Shown: positions 16,991 to 25,960 of the stretch, one piece after another
How the letters are laid out: each line of letters starts with the position of its first letter
How positions within the stretch are numbered: the stretch's first letter is position 1
Assembly (NCBI RefSeq): GCF_014696355.1
Contig: NZ_JACJQA010000045.1
Location: forward strand, 1 to 64,000
DNA length: 64,000 nt
Source: Pseudanabaena sp. FACHB-1998
GTDB taxonomy: Bacteria > Cyanobacteriota > Cyanobacteriia > Pseudanabaenales > Pseudanabaenaceae
Direction: 5' to 3'
The notes under the pieces: generated by a model
What the model was told of the DNA's origin: nothing
Seen by the model: the letters and a program-made list of their open reading frames with translations, nothing else
The model's database searches: none
Made by a program: the position numbers and the translations under genes

Positions 16991-17031
16991 TAAATTTTTA
17001 AGGCAGCGCTGAGCGCTGCCTTAAAAATTTA
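16991..17031. terminator. Perfect 20-bp hairpin after the aminotransferase gene
   Basis: TAAATTTTTAAGGCAGCGCT / AGCGCTGCCTTAAAAATTTA with a single-base loop. It has a GC-rich apex and an A/T-rich outer stem, so it would work as a terminator, and it belongs to the locus-specific hairpin set. Confidence 0.8.
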
Positions 17032-17058
17032 TTTAGTCGTTATCGTTCACATAGAATC

Positions 17059-19008
17059 ATGACCAAATTTGAATTTCTATCGGATACCCAAAAACCTTGG
17101 CATCACATGAATGTTGAGGAAGTATTAACGGCTTTGGAATCTTCGGTAGAAGGTTTATCCTATGTGAATGCCAGACAAAGATTACGCCATTTGGGAGCCA
17201 ACAAACCACCGCGATCGCGTCCCATTGGCAAGATCTTTTTACAGCCTTGGCTAAATCCTTTAACCTACCTGCTATTGTTAGTCGCAATTTATCTTCAAGC
17301 CAATGGAGCGGAAGGCTGGGCTTTAATCTTAGTGGCAATTTTGCATGGGGGGAGTGGCTTAGTGATTTCCCTATGGTCGATGAAAACTCGCGAGAAGGTT
17401 AGTCGCGATCGCCCTCAACGCCGCCAAAATGAACCTTCTAATTCAGTGATGGTGTTACGCGATCGCGATGAAATGGAACTTCCTTCACGGGATCTGGTAT
17501 TAGGCGATGTGTTAATTCTCAAGGAAGGTGATCGCCCGAATGTCGATTTGCGCCTCATCGAAGTATCGGAAGACTTTGTAGTTAATCAATCAAACTTAGG
17601 AGGTGAAGCGATTTGCCCTAAGAAAGCAGATTTGACCTTTGAAGAAAAAGTGTCTCCCCTTGATTGCAGCAATATGGTTTACGCAGGTACAGAAGTCGCT
17701 GCTGGGAACGCCAAAGGTATTGTGGTCGCAACAGGGCGCTTCACCCAAGAACAGGCGGCGATCATTAAAGAAAAACCTCTATCCGTAATTCATGCAGAAC
17801 TGCGTCAATTACGACGATTTTGGCTAGGACTGTCTATTTTTGTTACGGTAGTAGCGATCGCCTTCGCGTGGCAGCGAGGGATCATCATCAATGCGATGAC
17901 GGCGGCGGCTTTAATCGTGAGTACCTATCCGCAAAATTTGCTCCGCATCGCTACCCAAGTACAACTACTGGGCATGGGCGATCTCGCCAGACAAAGGATC
18001 TGGGCAAGATTTCCGTCGGTTTTAGATGCCCTAGCGAGGGTCACCACCATCGTGCCAATTCTGGAATCCGATGTGGTGCTTAGTTTTGATAACTTGAGTC
18101 GCGCAGGTATTGAATGGCGCGGATTAATCCGTACTTCTGAGGAAGATGCCCAAGCCTTTGGTCAGGTAATTGGCATCGAGACCCATAGTTATTTTGATGC
18201 ACCTCAAGAAAGGATTCGAGAATGGCAAGGAAATCGTCCCAAGTCTACACAAGCTGTTGCAGTAATCGGTAATGATGTGGAAGATATTTCCCTATTGCGC
18301 CTAGCGGATGTGGGAATTAGCGATCGCACTTGCCGTAAAGAACTACAGGATAGTTCAGGATTGATTTTGCCAAAGGAAGACTTCCATTATCTGCCGATCG
18401 CCATTCTCGAAGGACGCGCCATCTTTGATCGGCTGCAACGGACTGCCATGCTTACAGCCTCTAGTTCCTTTACCTTGGCGACAATCACCCTCATGGATAC
18501 GGCCGCAGGGTTTTCTATGCCGCCATTGCAGTTAATTTGGATCGGCGCGATCGCCACACCTTTAGTTTCTCTACCTTTAGTTTTTGAGCCTACTCACGAA
18601 ATCCTCTTAGCTCAACCTGCGCGACGTTTTCAGACGATCCTCCGCTCTAGCAATTATCTACGAATCTTGCTCGCGGTAATCGCCTCCGTTACGGCTGTAG
18701 CTGCGGTATTTTGGCTTAAATATCAAGGACAAACAGCTATGTTTTCGCAAGCTAGGTCAATGGCGTTTGTGACCCTTGGCTTTAGCCAAATTTTTCATGC
18801 CTGTGCGATCGCACGTCAAAGTATATTTCACAATTTACCTTTGTTGATCGGCATATCTTTGATTGCGGTTTGCCAAATTATCTTTGTGCAATTACCTTGG
18901 TTCGGAGAGCTAATGGCAACGGTTCCTTTGAGTGGTATTGAGTGGGCGATCGCCATTCTGAGTGCTACAGCCGTATTTTGGGTACAAGAGCTAATTAAAA
19001 CTAGCTAA
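17059..19008 (+). CDS. Catalytically dead P-type ATPase relative (pseudo-ATPase)
   Basis: A protein of 649 residues against about 900 in P2-type cation ATPases. It starts with the family's N-terminal domain (EGLSYVNARQRLRHLGANKP), then M1-M2 and an actuator domain. Every catalytic landmark is altered: SNLGGEAI replaces the TGES loop (178-185), STYPQNL replaces PEGLP in M4 (288-294), ILESDVVLS replaces the phosphorylation site SDKTGTLT (334-342), and GNDVEDISLLRLADVGIS (404-421) replaces GDGVNDAPALKQADIGIA. The nucleotide-binding domain, normally about 280 residues between the last two sites, is cut to about 60. M5-M10 remain (LQLIWIGAIATPLVSLPLVF). The frame is open and clean, which suggests a retained non-transporting function. 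Confidence 0.85.
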   Translation: MTKFEFLSDTQKPWHHMNVEEVLTALESSVEGLSYVNARQRLRHLGANKPPRSRPIGKIFLQPWLNPLTYLLLLVAIYLQANGAEGWALILVAILHGGSGLVISLWSMKTREKVSRDRPQRRQNEPSNSVMVLRDRDEMELPSRDLVLGDVLILKEGDRPNVDLRLIEVSEDFVVNQSNLGGEAICPKKADLTFEEKVSPLDCSNMVYAGTEVAAGNAKGIVVATGRFTQEQAAIIKEKPLSVIHAELRQLRRFWLGLSIFVTVVAIAFAWQRGIIINAMTAAALIVSTYPQNLLRIATQVQLLGMGDLARQRIWARFPSVLDALARVTTIVPILESDVVLSFDNLSRAGIEWRGLIRTSEEDAQAFGQVIGIETHSYFDAPQERIREWQGNRPKSTQAVAVIGNDVEDISLLRLADVGISDRTCRKELQDSSGLILPKEDFHYLPIAILEGRAIFDRLQRTAMLTASSSFTLATITLMDTAAGFSMPPLQLIWIGAIATPLVSLPLVFEPTHEILLAQPARRFQTILRSSNYLRILLAVIASVTAVAAVFWLKYQGQTAMFSQARSMAFVTLGFSQIFHACAIARQSIFHNLPLLIGISLIAVCQIIFVQLPWFGELMATVPLSGIEWAIAILSATAVFWVQELIKTS

Positions 19009-19030
19009 TAGCAGCATTCGCTGCCCTTAC

Positions 19031-19071
19031 CCAAGAATTGTGATGCGGCGCGAAGCGCCACTAATTCTTGG
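19031..19071. repeat. Imperfect hairpin, CCAAGAATT arms
   Basis: CCAAGAATTGTGATGCGGCGC is partly mirrored by GCGCCACTAATTCTTGG. It starts 22 bp after the pseudo-ATPase gene and has mismatches, so it is a decayed member of the hairpin set. Confidence 0.65.
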
Positions 19072-19088
19072 ATAGTGAAGAGAGTCTC

Positions 19089-19205
19089 TATAGCAAAGCA
19101 AGAGTTAGCTAGTACAAACCAAAACCCAAAAAGCGAGTTGCGGCGCTTCGCGGCGCAACTCGCTTTTTGGGTTTTATGTCCTAAGCAAAACTTACATTGC
19201 TATAG
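19089..19205. repeat. 115-bp MITE-like element, copy 2
   Basis: It matches the element at 8606-8720 along its full length, with the same ends and the same TTTTTGGGTTTTATGTCCTA right flank. In the stem a G/C pair of copy 1 is a T/A pair here, a compensatory change. One other stem base is unpaired. It fills most of the gap before the RnfD-like gene. Confidence 0.8.
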
Positions 19206-19305
19206 TTTTGATCGTTACAAAAAATGCAACAAGTATCATTTCTAAAATTTTGGCGGCTATACTAAACCGAAAATTAAAACTTAAACCTAGGTTTGTCAGA
19301 AAGCT

Positions 19306-20181
19306 ATGCAGTCTCTAAAATTGCCTTTCACGATTAGCCCCATTTTCAAAGATGCCCGCGATTATCAAATTCTTTTTTTATCAGTCTTTTTATTACTTGG
19401 TGTAAGTACCCGTGACTGGTCATTAAATCCGATCGCGATCGCGATTACCTTCATAATCTGTTGGCTTACGCAAATAGTAATGATCAGCTTATTTCCAAAT
19501 CCGTCTACTCCAAAAGCTGAACGGTGGCTATCTCTTAAAAGTGCCACGATTACCGCCTTAGGCTTGAGTTTGCTATTGCGTTCCGATAGCTATGGCGCGA
19601 TCGCCTGTGCGGCTTTTTTGGCGATCGCTAGCAAATTTATCTTTCGGACTAATGGCAAACATTGGTTCAATCCTGCCAACTTCGGCATAGTTGTCGTTCT
19701 ATTACTAGATAATCTCTGGAATAACCACGCATGGGTATCGAATGGACAATGGGGCGAGGATAGTCTCTATGCTTTAGTATTTCTAGGTTTAGGTGGCATC
19801 GTTCTCAAAAAAGTAGGACGTTGGGATACTAGTTTTATGTTTTTAGCTGCTTACGCAGTCCTCGAAGGAATCCGCAATCTCTGGCTAGGCTGGACTTGGG
19901 ATGTGCTAATTCATCGGCTGACCAGTGGTTCGCTCCTGCTATTTGCGCTATTTATGATTACCGATCCGCGTTCCATTCCCAATGCCAAGATAGCGCGATT
20001 AATTTGGGCAGTAGCGATCGCTCTCTTAACTTTTATCTTTCGGAATATGTTCTTTAACTCGGATGCGGTGTTTTATGCCCTGTTCCTGCTATCGCCGCTA
20101 ACAGTGCTAGGCGATCGCCTATGGAATGCGCCACGTTTCCAATGGCTAAACCGTCGCCATCAATCCCTACCCTCTAGCTAA
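19306..20181 (+). CDS. RnfD/NqrB-like membrane protein
   Basis: A protein of 291 residues with about eight to ten membrane helices. The RnfD/NqrB pattern shows in GKHWFNPANFGIVVVLLL and in LFALFMITDPRSIPN near the end, which is close to the FMATDP motif of RnfD. The covalent-flavin motif of RnfD and NqrB is not obvious. No other rnf or nqr gene is present, so a complete ion-pumping complex is not encoded here. The next gene, 39 bp downstream, is a DUF2330 exoprotein, probably in the same operon. It may be a flavin-linked electron-transfer or membrane-anchor component. Confidence 0.7.
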   Translation: MQSLKLPFTISPIFKDARDYQILFLSVFLLLGVSTRDWSLNPIAIAITFIICWLTQIVMISLFPNPSTPKAERWLSLKSATITALGLSLLLRSDSYGAIACAAFLAIASKFIFRTNGKHWFNPANFGIVVVLLLDNLWNNHAWVSNGQWGEDSLYALVFLGLGGIVLKKVGRWDTSFMFLAAYAVLEGIRNLWLGWTWDVLIHRLTSGSLLLFALFMITDPRSIPNAKIARLIWAVAIALLTFIFRNMFFNSDAVFYALFLLSPLTVLGDRLWNAPRFQWLNRRHQSLPSS

Positions 20182-20220
20182 TATCTGAATTTCTCTAAAA
20201 ACCTTGCTCAGAACTTCCCT

Positions 20221-21606
20221 ATGAAATACTTTCAGAATTGGATGCGAGTAATCCTTAATACGGCTCTAGCTTGTCTAGTCGTCTTTGCCTATTCTCCTGC
20301 GGTCTTTGCTTTTTGTGGTTTTTATGTCTCCCAAGCCGATGCTAGCCTCTTTAACAAAGCCTCACAAGTAGTCATCGCCCGCGATGGCAAACGCACGGTT
20401 CTCACCATGGCAAATGACTATCAAGGCGATGTCAAAGACTTTGCCCTTGTTGTACCTGTGCCAGTTCTTCTCAAAAAAGAACAAGTTCGCATCGGTGAGC
20501 AGAAAATTATCGATCGCCTCGATTCCTTTAGCGCTCCTCGCCTAGTGGAATATTTTGACTCTGATCCTTGCGCCAGATATGAAGCCTATGATCGAGTAAT
20601 GACAACAGCAGGAGCTACCAGAAGTGCGGCTCCATTAATGGAAGCCAAGGCAAGGCGCGACAATTATCAAGTCACCATCGAAGCCAAATTTTCTGTTGGT
20701 GAGTATGACATTCTCGTCTTAAGCGCCAAAGAGTCCGATGGATTAGAGGCTTGGCTGATTGATAATGATTACAAAATTCCTCAAGGCGCAAAGGATTTAC
20801 TTCAGCCCTATATTCGCCAAAACATGAAGTTCTTTGTGGCAAAGGTGAATATCACGGAACTCAACAAAACTGGCTCTCAAGTTCTCAGACCGCTAATGAT
20901 GGCGTATGAATCTCCTAAGTTTATGCTGCCCATTCGCTTAGGAATGTTAAACGCTAATGGTGATCAGGATTTGCTAGTTTACATTCTCTCACCAAAGGGA
21001 AGATCGGAAGTTGCGAACTACCGCACTATTAAGGTTCCATCGGATGCGGATATTCCTGTTTATGTCAAAAATGAGTTTGGCGATTTCTACAAATCCATGT
21101 TCCAAACTTCCTATACTAAGGAAGGTCGCAAAGTTGCTTTCTTAGAGTATGCATGGGATATGTCAAATTGTGATCCCTGCTCAGCAGAACCTCTCTCCCA
21201 AGAAGAACTGCGTAAAGCAGGAGTATTTTGGCTAAATTCGTCCAATCCAACAGGATCATCGCGATGGATTCTCCCTCGTCCCAGTCCTAACAATGGGCGA
21301 GTATTCATCACGCGCCTACATATTCGCTACAATCGCGATAAGTTCCCTGAGGATCTCACCTTTAAGGAAACTTCTAACCAAGAGCTATTCCAAGGACGCT
21401 ATGTGTTAAGACATGCCTTTACGGGTGAAGCAAATTGTGATGCTGGAAAAGAATATCGGCGATCGCTACGTCCCCGTTTTGAGAAGGAAGCCCAAACGCT
21501 ATCCAAATTAACGGGTTGGAATATTGCCGATATTCGCCGCAAGATGAATATTTCGAGTCTACCTGATCCCGTAGAAACGCCTTTCTGGCAAAATATTTGG
21601 AAATAA
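20221..21606 (+). CDS. DUF2330 family exported protein
   Basis: A protein of 461 residues with a signal peptide (about 1-30, ending SPAVFAFCGFYV). The body shows the DUF2330 pattern: NKASQVVIARDGKRTVLTM, NDYQGDVKDFALVVPVPV, RLVEYFDSDPCARYE, and later MSNCDPCSAEPLSQEELR and VFITRLHIRYNRDKFPEDL. Several conserved Cys residues are typical of extracytoplasmic proteins. Its function is not known. It lies directly behind the RnfD-like gene, so the two probably work together in the envelope. Two strong hairpins follow. Confidence 0.8.
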   Translation: MKYFQNWMRVILNTALACLVVFAYSPAVFAFCGFYVSQADASLFNKASQVVIARDGKRTVLTMANDYQGDVKDFALVVPVPVLLKKEQVRIGEQKIIDRLDSFSAPRLVEYFDSDPCARYEAYDRVMTTAGATRSAAPLMEAKARRDNYQVTIEAKFSVGEYDILVLSAKESDGLEAWLIDNDYKIPQGAKDLLQPYIRQNMKFFVAKVNITELNKTGSQVLRPLMMAYESPKFMLPIRLGMLNANGDQDLLVYILSPKGRSEVANYRTIKVPSDADIPVYVKNEFGDFYKSMFQTSYTKEGRKVAFLEYAWDMSNCDPCSAEPLSQEELRKAGVFWLNSSNPTGSSRWILPRPSPNNGRVFITRLHIRYNRDKFPEDLTFKETSNQELFQGRYVLRHAFTGEANCDAGKEYRRSLRPRFEKEAQTLSKLTGWNIADIRRKMNISSLPDPVETPFWQNIWK

Positions 21607-21643
21607 CTTCAGTGGCTAGTCGCTGTTAAATATAAAACTCCAA

Positions 21644-21682
21644 AAAAACTGTAGCGCACGCGGCGCGTGCGCTACAGTTTTT
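21644..21682. terminator. Perfect 18-bp hairpin after the DUF2330 gene
   Basis: AAAAACTGTAGCGCACGC / GCGTGCGCTACAGTTTTT with a GGC loop, 37 bp after the stop. A T-run at the 3' side makes it a plausible terminator. Confidence 0.8.
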
Positions 21683-21691
21683 GATCTTTAG

Positions 21692-21738
21692 CCCCAGAAA
21701 GAAGTGTCAGAGCAAAGCGCCGCCACTTCTTTCTGGGG
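21692..21738. repeat. Hairpin, CCCCAGAAAGAAGTG arms
   Basis: CCCCAGAAAGAAGTG is mirrored by CACTTCTTTCTGGGG around TCAGAGCAAAGCGCCGC, followed by TTTTATGCTTAA. It is a second element next to the preceding hairpin, upstream of der. Confidence 0.75.
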
Positions 21739-21816
21739 TTTTATGCTTAAAAGTATTGACTATTACACAAAAACAAAGCTATATTAGTTAGTTCGGAATT
21801 TTAAAACTGTAAAGCC

Positions 21817-23175
21817 ATGCCGCTACCGATTGTTGCCATTGTCGGTCGCCCCAATGTGGGCAAATCTACTCTCGTAAACCGCCTCTCAGGTGAACAATAT
21901 GCCATCGTCTATGATGAACCCGGTGTAACGCGCGATCGCGTTTATCGTGAATGTTTCTGGGGCGCACATGAATTTCAAGTCGTTGATACAGGTGGGTTAG
22001 TTTTTGACGACGAAACTGAATTTTTACCTATGATTCGCGAACAGGCGGAAATCGCCATCCGTGAATCAGTTGCCGTTATTTTTGTCGTAGATGGATTAGC
22101 AGGAATTACCGATGCCGATGAGCAGTTGGGCGGCTGGCTAAGAAGACAAAATATTCCTGTGCTATTAGCTGTTAATAAATGCGAAGGCTCTAAATATGGA
22201 CTGTCGTTAGCCGCCGAATTTTGGAATCTTGGCTTAGGTGAGCCAATCCCCCTATCAGGAATTCATGGTAATGGTACTGGTGAATTGCTAGATGAATTAA
22301 TTAAGCATTTACCATCACCCGAAGAAGTAATTAAAGAAAGCGATGAAATCAAAGTCGCAATTATTGGTCGTCCAAATGTCGGCAAATCCAGCTTACTGAA
22401 TTCCTTCATCGGCGAAAATCGCAGTATTGTTAGTCCAATTTCTGGTACAACTCGCGATGCGATCGATATGTCCGTGGAGCGGGATGGCAAGAAATATCGC
22501 CTGATCGATACTGCGGGTGTGCGCCGCAAAAAAAATATTGATTACGGCATTGAATTTTTTAGTATTAACCGAGCCTTTAAAGCGATCGGGCGTTCCGATG
22601 TAGTTTTGCTAGTCATCGATGCCCTTGATGGAGTGACTGACCAAGATCAAAAGCTGGCAGGTCGGATCAATGACGAAGGCAAAGCTTGCGTAATTGTGGT
22701 CAATAAATGGGATGCGATCGAAAAAGATTCTTACACCATCTACGACTACACTGCCGAAGTTAAAAGCCGCCTCATGTTTGTGGAATATGCGCCAATTATT
22801 TTTGTAAGTGCGCTGACAGGTCAGCGTGTGACCCAAATCCTCGATCGCGTTGATATTGCTGCCGAACAACACAAACGCCGCGTCCCCACAGCCATCTTAA
22901 ATGAAGCTCTCACCGAAGCGGTCACATGGCACTCACCGCCTACCAGTCGTGGCGGGAAACAGGGCAAGGTTTATTACTGCACCCAAATTTCAGATAGTCC
23001 ACCTACGATCATTTTATTTGTGAACGATCCGCATCGCTTTAACGACAATTACAAGCGTTATATCGAAAATCAGTTTCGTAAAACTCTAGGTTTTGAAGGC
23101 ACGCCCCTCCGATTTATCTGGCGCGGCAAGAAGGATCGCGAAGTCGAAAAATCAAAGAATTCAGCCCTTCGATAA
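21817..23175 (+). CDS. der: Ribosome-assembly GTPase Der (EngA)
   Basis: A protein of 452 residues with two tandem GTPase domains and a KH-like tail, the hallmark of Der. The first domain has [19 protein letters not shown] and NKCE. The second has [22 protein letters not shown] and NKWD. It helps maturation of the 50S ribosomal subunit and is essential in most bacteria. Length is as expected. It is monocistronic, with a hairpin 28 bp downstream. Confidence 0.97.
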   Translation: MPLPIVAIVGRPNVGKSTLVNRLSGEQYAIVYDEPGVTRDRVYRECFWGAHEFQVVDTGGLVFDDETEFLPMIREQAEIAIRESVAVIFVVDGLAGITDADEQLGGWLRRQNIPVLLAVNKCEGSKYGLSLAAEFWNLGLGEPIPLSGIHGNGTGELLDELIKHLPSPEEVIKESDEIKVAIIGRPNVGKSSLLNSFIGENRSIVSPISGTTRDAIDMSVERDGKKYRLIDTAGVRRKKNIDYGIEFFSINRAFKAIGRSDVVLLVIDALDGVTDQDQKLAGRINDEGKACVIVVNKWDAIEKDSYTIYDYTAEVKSRLMFVEYAPIIFVSALTGQRVTQILDRVDIAAEQHKRRVPTAILNEALTEAVTWHSPPTSRGGKQGKVYYCTQISDSPPTIILFVNDPHRFNDNYKRYIENQFRKTLGFEGTPLRFIWRGKKDREVEKSKNSALR

Positions 23176-23202
23176 ACAAAAATGGCGTAAAGCGCTATTT
23201 TT

Positions 23203-23249
23203 CTAAAAAGATGAGTTGCAGCGCTTCGCGCCGCAACTCATCTTTTTAG
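23203..23249. repeat. Hairpin, CTAAAAAGATGAGTTGC arms
   Basis: CTAAAAAGATGAGTTGC is mirrored by GCAACTCATCTTTTTAG around AGCGCTTCGCGCC. It lies between der and the cyclase gene. The apex resembles those of the 115-bp elements. Confidence 0.8.
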
Positions 23250-23326
23250 TTTTCGTGTTAAGCACTATGACGGTTGCTATGATAACGTTGCTACGATTCA
23301 ATAAGTATCAGTAGCAGGGAGAACTC

Positions 23327-24769
23327 ATGGAAGAGCGATCGCAAGCACTGCTGAGCTTAGCCAAAGCTAGATTATCAAGACGGATAGCTTTTTGGATTTT
23401 TGTCAGTATTGTTGTGATTGAGGCAATTATTCTAGTTCCGTCTTACTTTCGGCGCGAGCAGGAATTGCTGGAACAAACTGAAAATGTCTCAGCCATTCAA
23501 GCAAGATTTTTTTTGCAATCGGCTCAATCGATGAAATCGGAGCCACAGCTTTTAGATCTAGCCAAATCTATTAAACGGGATACCAACATTGCAGGCTGGG
23601 CGATCGAAGATAATACGGGACGACGCATCATGCAAATGGGAGAAGTATCTACCCTTACTGCTGCCGATGTTCGGGACAAAAATATAGTTCGTCACCGTAG
23701 TGATAAGGGCGATCGCTATGATGTCGCATGGAATGGCAATCAATTCGGCAGTGAGTATGTCTTAATTGTTCGCCATAATGTGGAGTTTATTAAACAAGAA
23801 TTAGTTGCCTATGTTTGGCGAATTATTGGATTAGTGGCGATTATTTCCCTGTTTGTGACGGCTAGTACTTTGGTGATTTTGGGGGCGATCGTCATTTTGC
23901 CAATTTTAAAACTGCGTGAAGATCTGGAACTTGTAGCCGATTCGATCAGTCAAGAGCAGATGAATTTGCAATTTCACTCAATGCTAACCTTGAGAAAAGA
24001 TGAAGTGGGGGAAGTGATGGCTGCCTTTAATCAGATGTATGCCCGCATCATTAAAGAAATTTCTGAACGTAAAAGAGCAGAAGCCATTATTCAAAAGGAA
24101 AAGGATACTTCGGAGCATTTATTGCTTAATATCTTGCCTAGCGCGATCGCTGATCGCCTAAAAATGGGAGAAAAAATTATTGCTGATGGCTTTAATGAAG
24201 CGACGGTCTTATTTGCCGACATTGTAAATTTCACTGAACTGTCGTCTAAAGTTGCACCAGTCAAATTAGTATGCTTGCTGAATGAAATTTTTTCTGAATT
24301 TGATTATTTAGCCGAGAAGTACGGGTTAGAAAAAATCAAAACTATTGGTGATGCCTACATGGTAGTTGGGGGACTACCGACCTATCGCCCCAATCATGCC
24401 GAGGCGATCGCGGACATGGCTCTAGATATGCAAAAAGTAATTAACAATTTTGCTAGCGATCTAGGAGAGCCTTTTACGATTCGGATTGGGATTAATACGG
24501 GACCAGTGGTGGCTGGGGTCATCGGGATCAAGAAATTTATTTATGATTTGTGGGGAGATACGGTTAACGTAGCTAGTCGGATGGAGTCTCACGGCTTAGC
24601 AGGGAATATTCAAGTTTCCGACTCAACTTATGGCATTTTGCAGAAAAAATATAATTTTGCTGATCGCGGCAAGATTATGATTAAGGGCAAAGGAGAGATG
24701 CAAACCTATTTTTTAATTGATAAGATCCCTGAAACTATTAATCACGCAAATACTCACTCCAAAAGTTAA
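23327..24769 (+). CDS. Membrane adenylate cyclase, class III, with HAMP
   Basis: A protein of 480 residues. TM1 is at about 20-40, a periplasmic sensor of about 125 residues follows, TM2 is at about 165-192, then a HAMP (193-245), a short helix (ERKRAEAIIQKEKDTSEHLL) and the cyclase domain (290-470). Catalytic residues can be seen: metal Asp298 (LFADIVNF) and Asp342 (IGDAYM), purine-selecting Lys338 and Asp407 (YDLWGDTVN), and transition-state Asn414 and Arg418 (VNVASRM). The Lys/Asp pair indicates ATP, so the product should be cAMP. The periplasmic domain has no motif I recognise, so the signal is unknown. A hypothetical gene and a DUF29 gene follow on the same strand. Confidence 0.92.
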   Translation: MEERSQALLSLAKARLSRRIAFWIFVSIVVIEAIILVPSYFRREQELLEQTENVSAIQARFFLQSAQSMKSEPQLLDLAKSIKRDTNIAGWAIEDNTGRRIMQMGEVSTLTAADVRDKNIVRHRSDKGDRYDVAWNGNQFGSEYVLIVRHNVEFIKQELVAYVWRIIGLVAIISLFVTASTLVILGAIVILPILKLREDLELVADSISQEQMNLQFHSMLTLRKDEVGEVMAAFNQMYARIIKEISERKRAEAIIQKEKDTSEHLLLNILPSAIADRLKMGEKIIADGFNEATVLFADIVNFTELSSKVAPVKLVCLLNEIFSEFDYLAEKYGLEKIKTIGDAYMVVGGLPTYRPNHAEAIADMALDMQKVINNFASDLGEPFTIRIGINTGPVVAGVIGIKKFIYDLWGDTVNVASRMESHGLAGNIQVSDSTYGILQKKYNFADRGKIMIKGKGEMQTYFLIDKIPETINHANTHSKS

Positions 24770-24804
24770 TTTTTATGCGCTCAGACTTGATTATTTAAAA
24801 TGCT

Positions 24805-25194
24805 ATGAGCGATTCTGCCAGAATTACTATGACAGACTTAGAAGAACGATCATTTGAATCCTATACCCTTGGAGCCGCAACCTTTGATTTGAGCGGTTTA
24901 CCTAAGGAATATTACACTCTTGTTGATGGCAGCAAAAGTATCATTTGGGTTCAACCGATTTTTCAAGCACTGGGTCTAAAGTCTTTATTAGCCGCCTCTT
25001 TGCCTGTGGAAAATTTTACCCATGCGGTGATTCACGGTAAGGACTATACGGCGGTAGTAATTAAGCAACAGGGTAATTATTTGGCGTTGCTGATCGAACC
25101 TAATACCGAAATTATTAATAATAAGTTTTTATTCTGGGCGCAATCTTTTGATGCCACTTCTCTAAAAAACAATCCTAAATTTCAAGTAATTTAA
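24805..25194 (+). CDS. Conserved-looking hypothetical protein
   Basis: A protein of 129 residues starting at ATG 24805, 35 bp after the cyclase gene. It is predicted soluble and mixed alpha/beta, with phrases such as LPKEYYTLVDGSKSIIWVQ, YTAVVIKQQGNYLALLIEPN and KFLFWAQSFDATSL. I do not recognise a family. The position and codon usage fit a real gene, possibly co-transcribed with the cyclase upstream and the DUF29 gene 30 bp downstream. Confidence 0.6.
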   Translation: MSDSARITMTDLEERSFESYTLGAATFDLSGLPKEYYTLVDGSKSIIWVQPIFQALGLKSLLAASLPVENFTHAVIHGKDYTAVVIKQQGNYLALLIEPNTEIINNKFLFWAQSFDATSLKNNPKFQVI

Positions 25195-25224
25195 AGCGCC
25201 AAAAGAATAGACAAGGAGCAGTAA

Positions 25225-25680
25225 ATGACTCAATCCATCGTTCGTAAATCTCTATATGAGTCCGATTTCTTGCTATGGACTCAAGATACTGTAGCTAAAC
25301 TAAAGGCTAAGGATTTTGATCATGTGGATTTAGAAAATTTAATAGAGGAGATTGAGAGCTTGGGTAGTTCCTACCGTGATGAGTTAGAAAGTCGTTTAGA
25401 AACTTTGTTGGCTCATTGCCTCAAACGGGTTTATGTAGACCTGCCCTACTGTTTTAATGGCTGGCAGAACACAATTAAAGAGCAACGCCGACGGATCGCT
25501 CTGAGACTCAGAAAAACTCCTAGCCTTAGGGCAGTTTGGAATGAAATTTTTGATGATGCTTGGGATCTAGCTTTAGGCTCCGTTCGCGACCATTATGAGC
25601 CTAAAGGATATCAATTTCCTGATACATGGCAGTTTGGGCGCGACATCGATACGATGCTCAATGCTAATTTTTGGGAATGA
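25225..25680 (+). CDS. DUF29 family protein
   Basis: A protein of 151 residues. It has the cyanobacterial DUF29 pattern: SLYESDFLLWTQDTVAKL, FDHVDLENLIEEIESLG, LESRLETLLAHCLKR and SWQ-like GWQNTIKEQRRRI. Length is typical. These all-helical small proteins are present in many copies in cyanobacteria and often sit near mobile or toxin-antitoxin genes. The function is unknown. It has an SD-like AAGGAG 8 bp before the ATG. A broken paralogue lies at 48.86-49.28 kb. Confidence 0.85.
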   Translation: MTQSIVRKSLYESDFLLWTQDTVAKLKAKDFDHVDLENLIEEIESLGSSYRDELESRLETLLAHCLKRVYVDLPYCFNGWQNTIKEQRRRIALRLRKTPSLRAVWNEIFDDAWDLALGSVRDHYEPKGYQFPDTWQFGRDIDTMLNANFWE

Positions 25681-25684
25681 TGAT

Positions 25685-25719
25685 TAAAGATGGGCGACGC
25701 AAAGCGTCGCCCATCTTTA
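25685..25719. terminator. Perfect 16-bp hairpin after DUF29
   Basis: TAAAGATGGGCGACGC / GCGTCGCCCATCTTTA with an AAA loop, starting 5 bp after the stop and followed by GCTTTTTT. A plausible terminator. Confidence 0.85.
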
Positions 25720-25741
25720 GCTTTTTTAAGCCTCTTTTTGA

Positions 25742-25786
25742 ACAAGTTAAAAGAAAGCTCGCTTCGCGAGCTTTCTTTTAACTTGT
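25742..25786. repeat. Perfect 21-bp hairpin with conserved right flank
   Basis: ACAAGTTAAAAGAAAGCTCGC is mirrored exactly, with a TTC loop. It is followed by CTGGGTTTTAAGCAAGCG and CAAAGCGCTGTAA, the same flank as after the unrelated hairpin at 15752-15800. Confidence 0.85.
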
Positions 25787-25960
25787 CTGGGTTTTAAGCA
25801 AGCGCAAAGCGCTGTAATTGTCCAAATAATAAAGTAACTTGAACTATTAGGTTGTTTGTTAATGGCAAAGCTTATGATCTTGAATAGTAAGTGGTTTGTG
25901 ATTTTGTAAACGCAAAAAGCAAACTGCTAAAGCTATCTTCTCAGGAATGGAGAAAAGATC

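Noticed and set aside
17059-19008. Calling this gene a functional cation-transporting ATPase or a simple pseudogene
   Set aside because: The phosphorylation Asp and nucleotide domain are missing, so it cannot be a pump; yet the frame is clean, so it is not a plain pseudogene.
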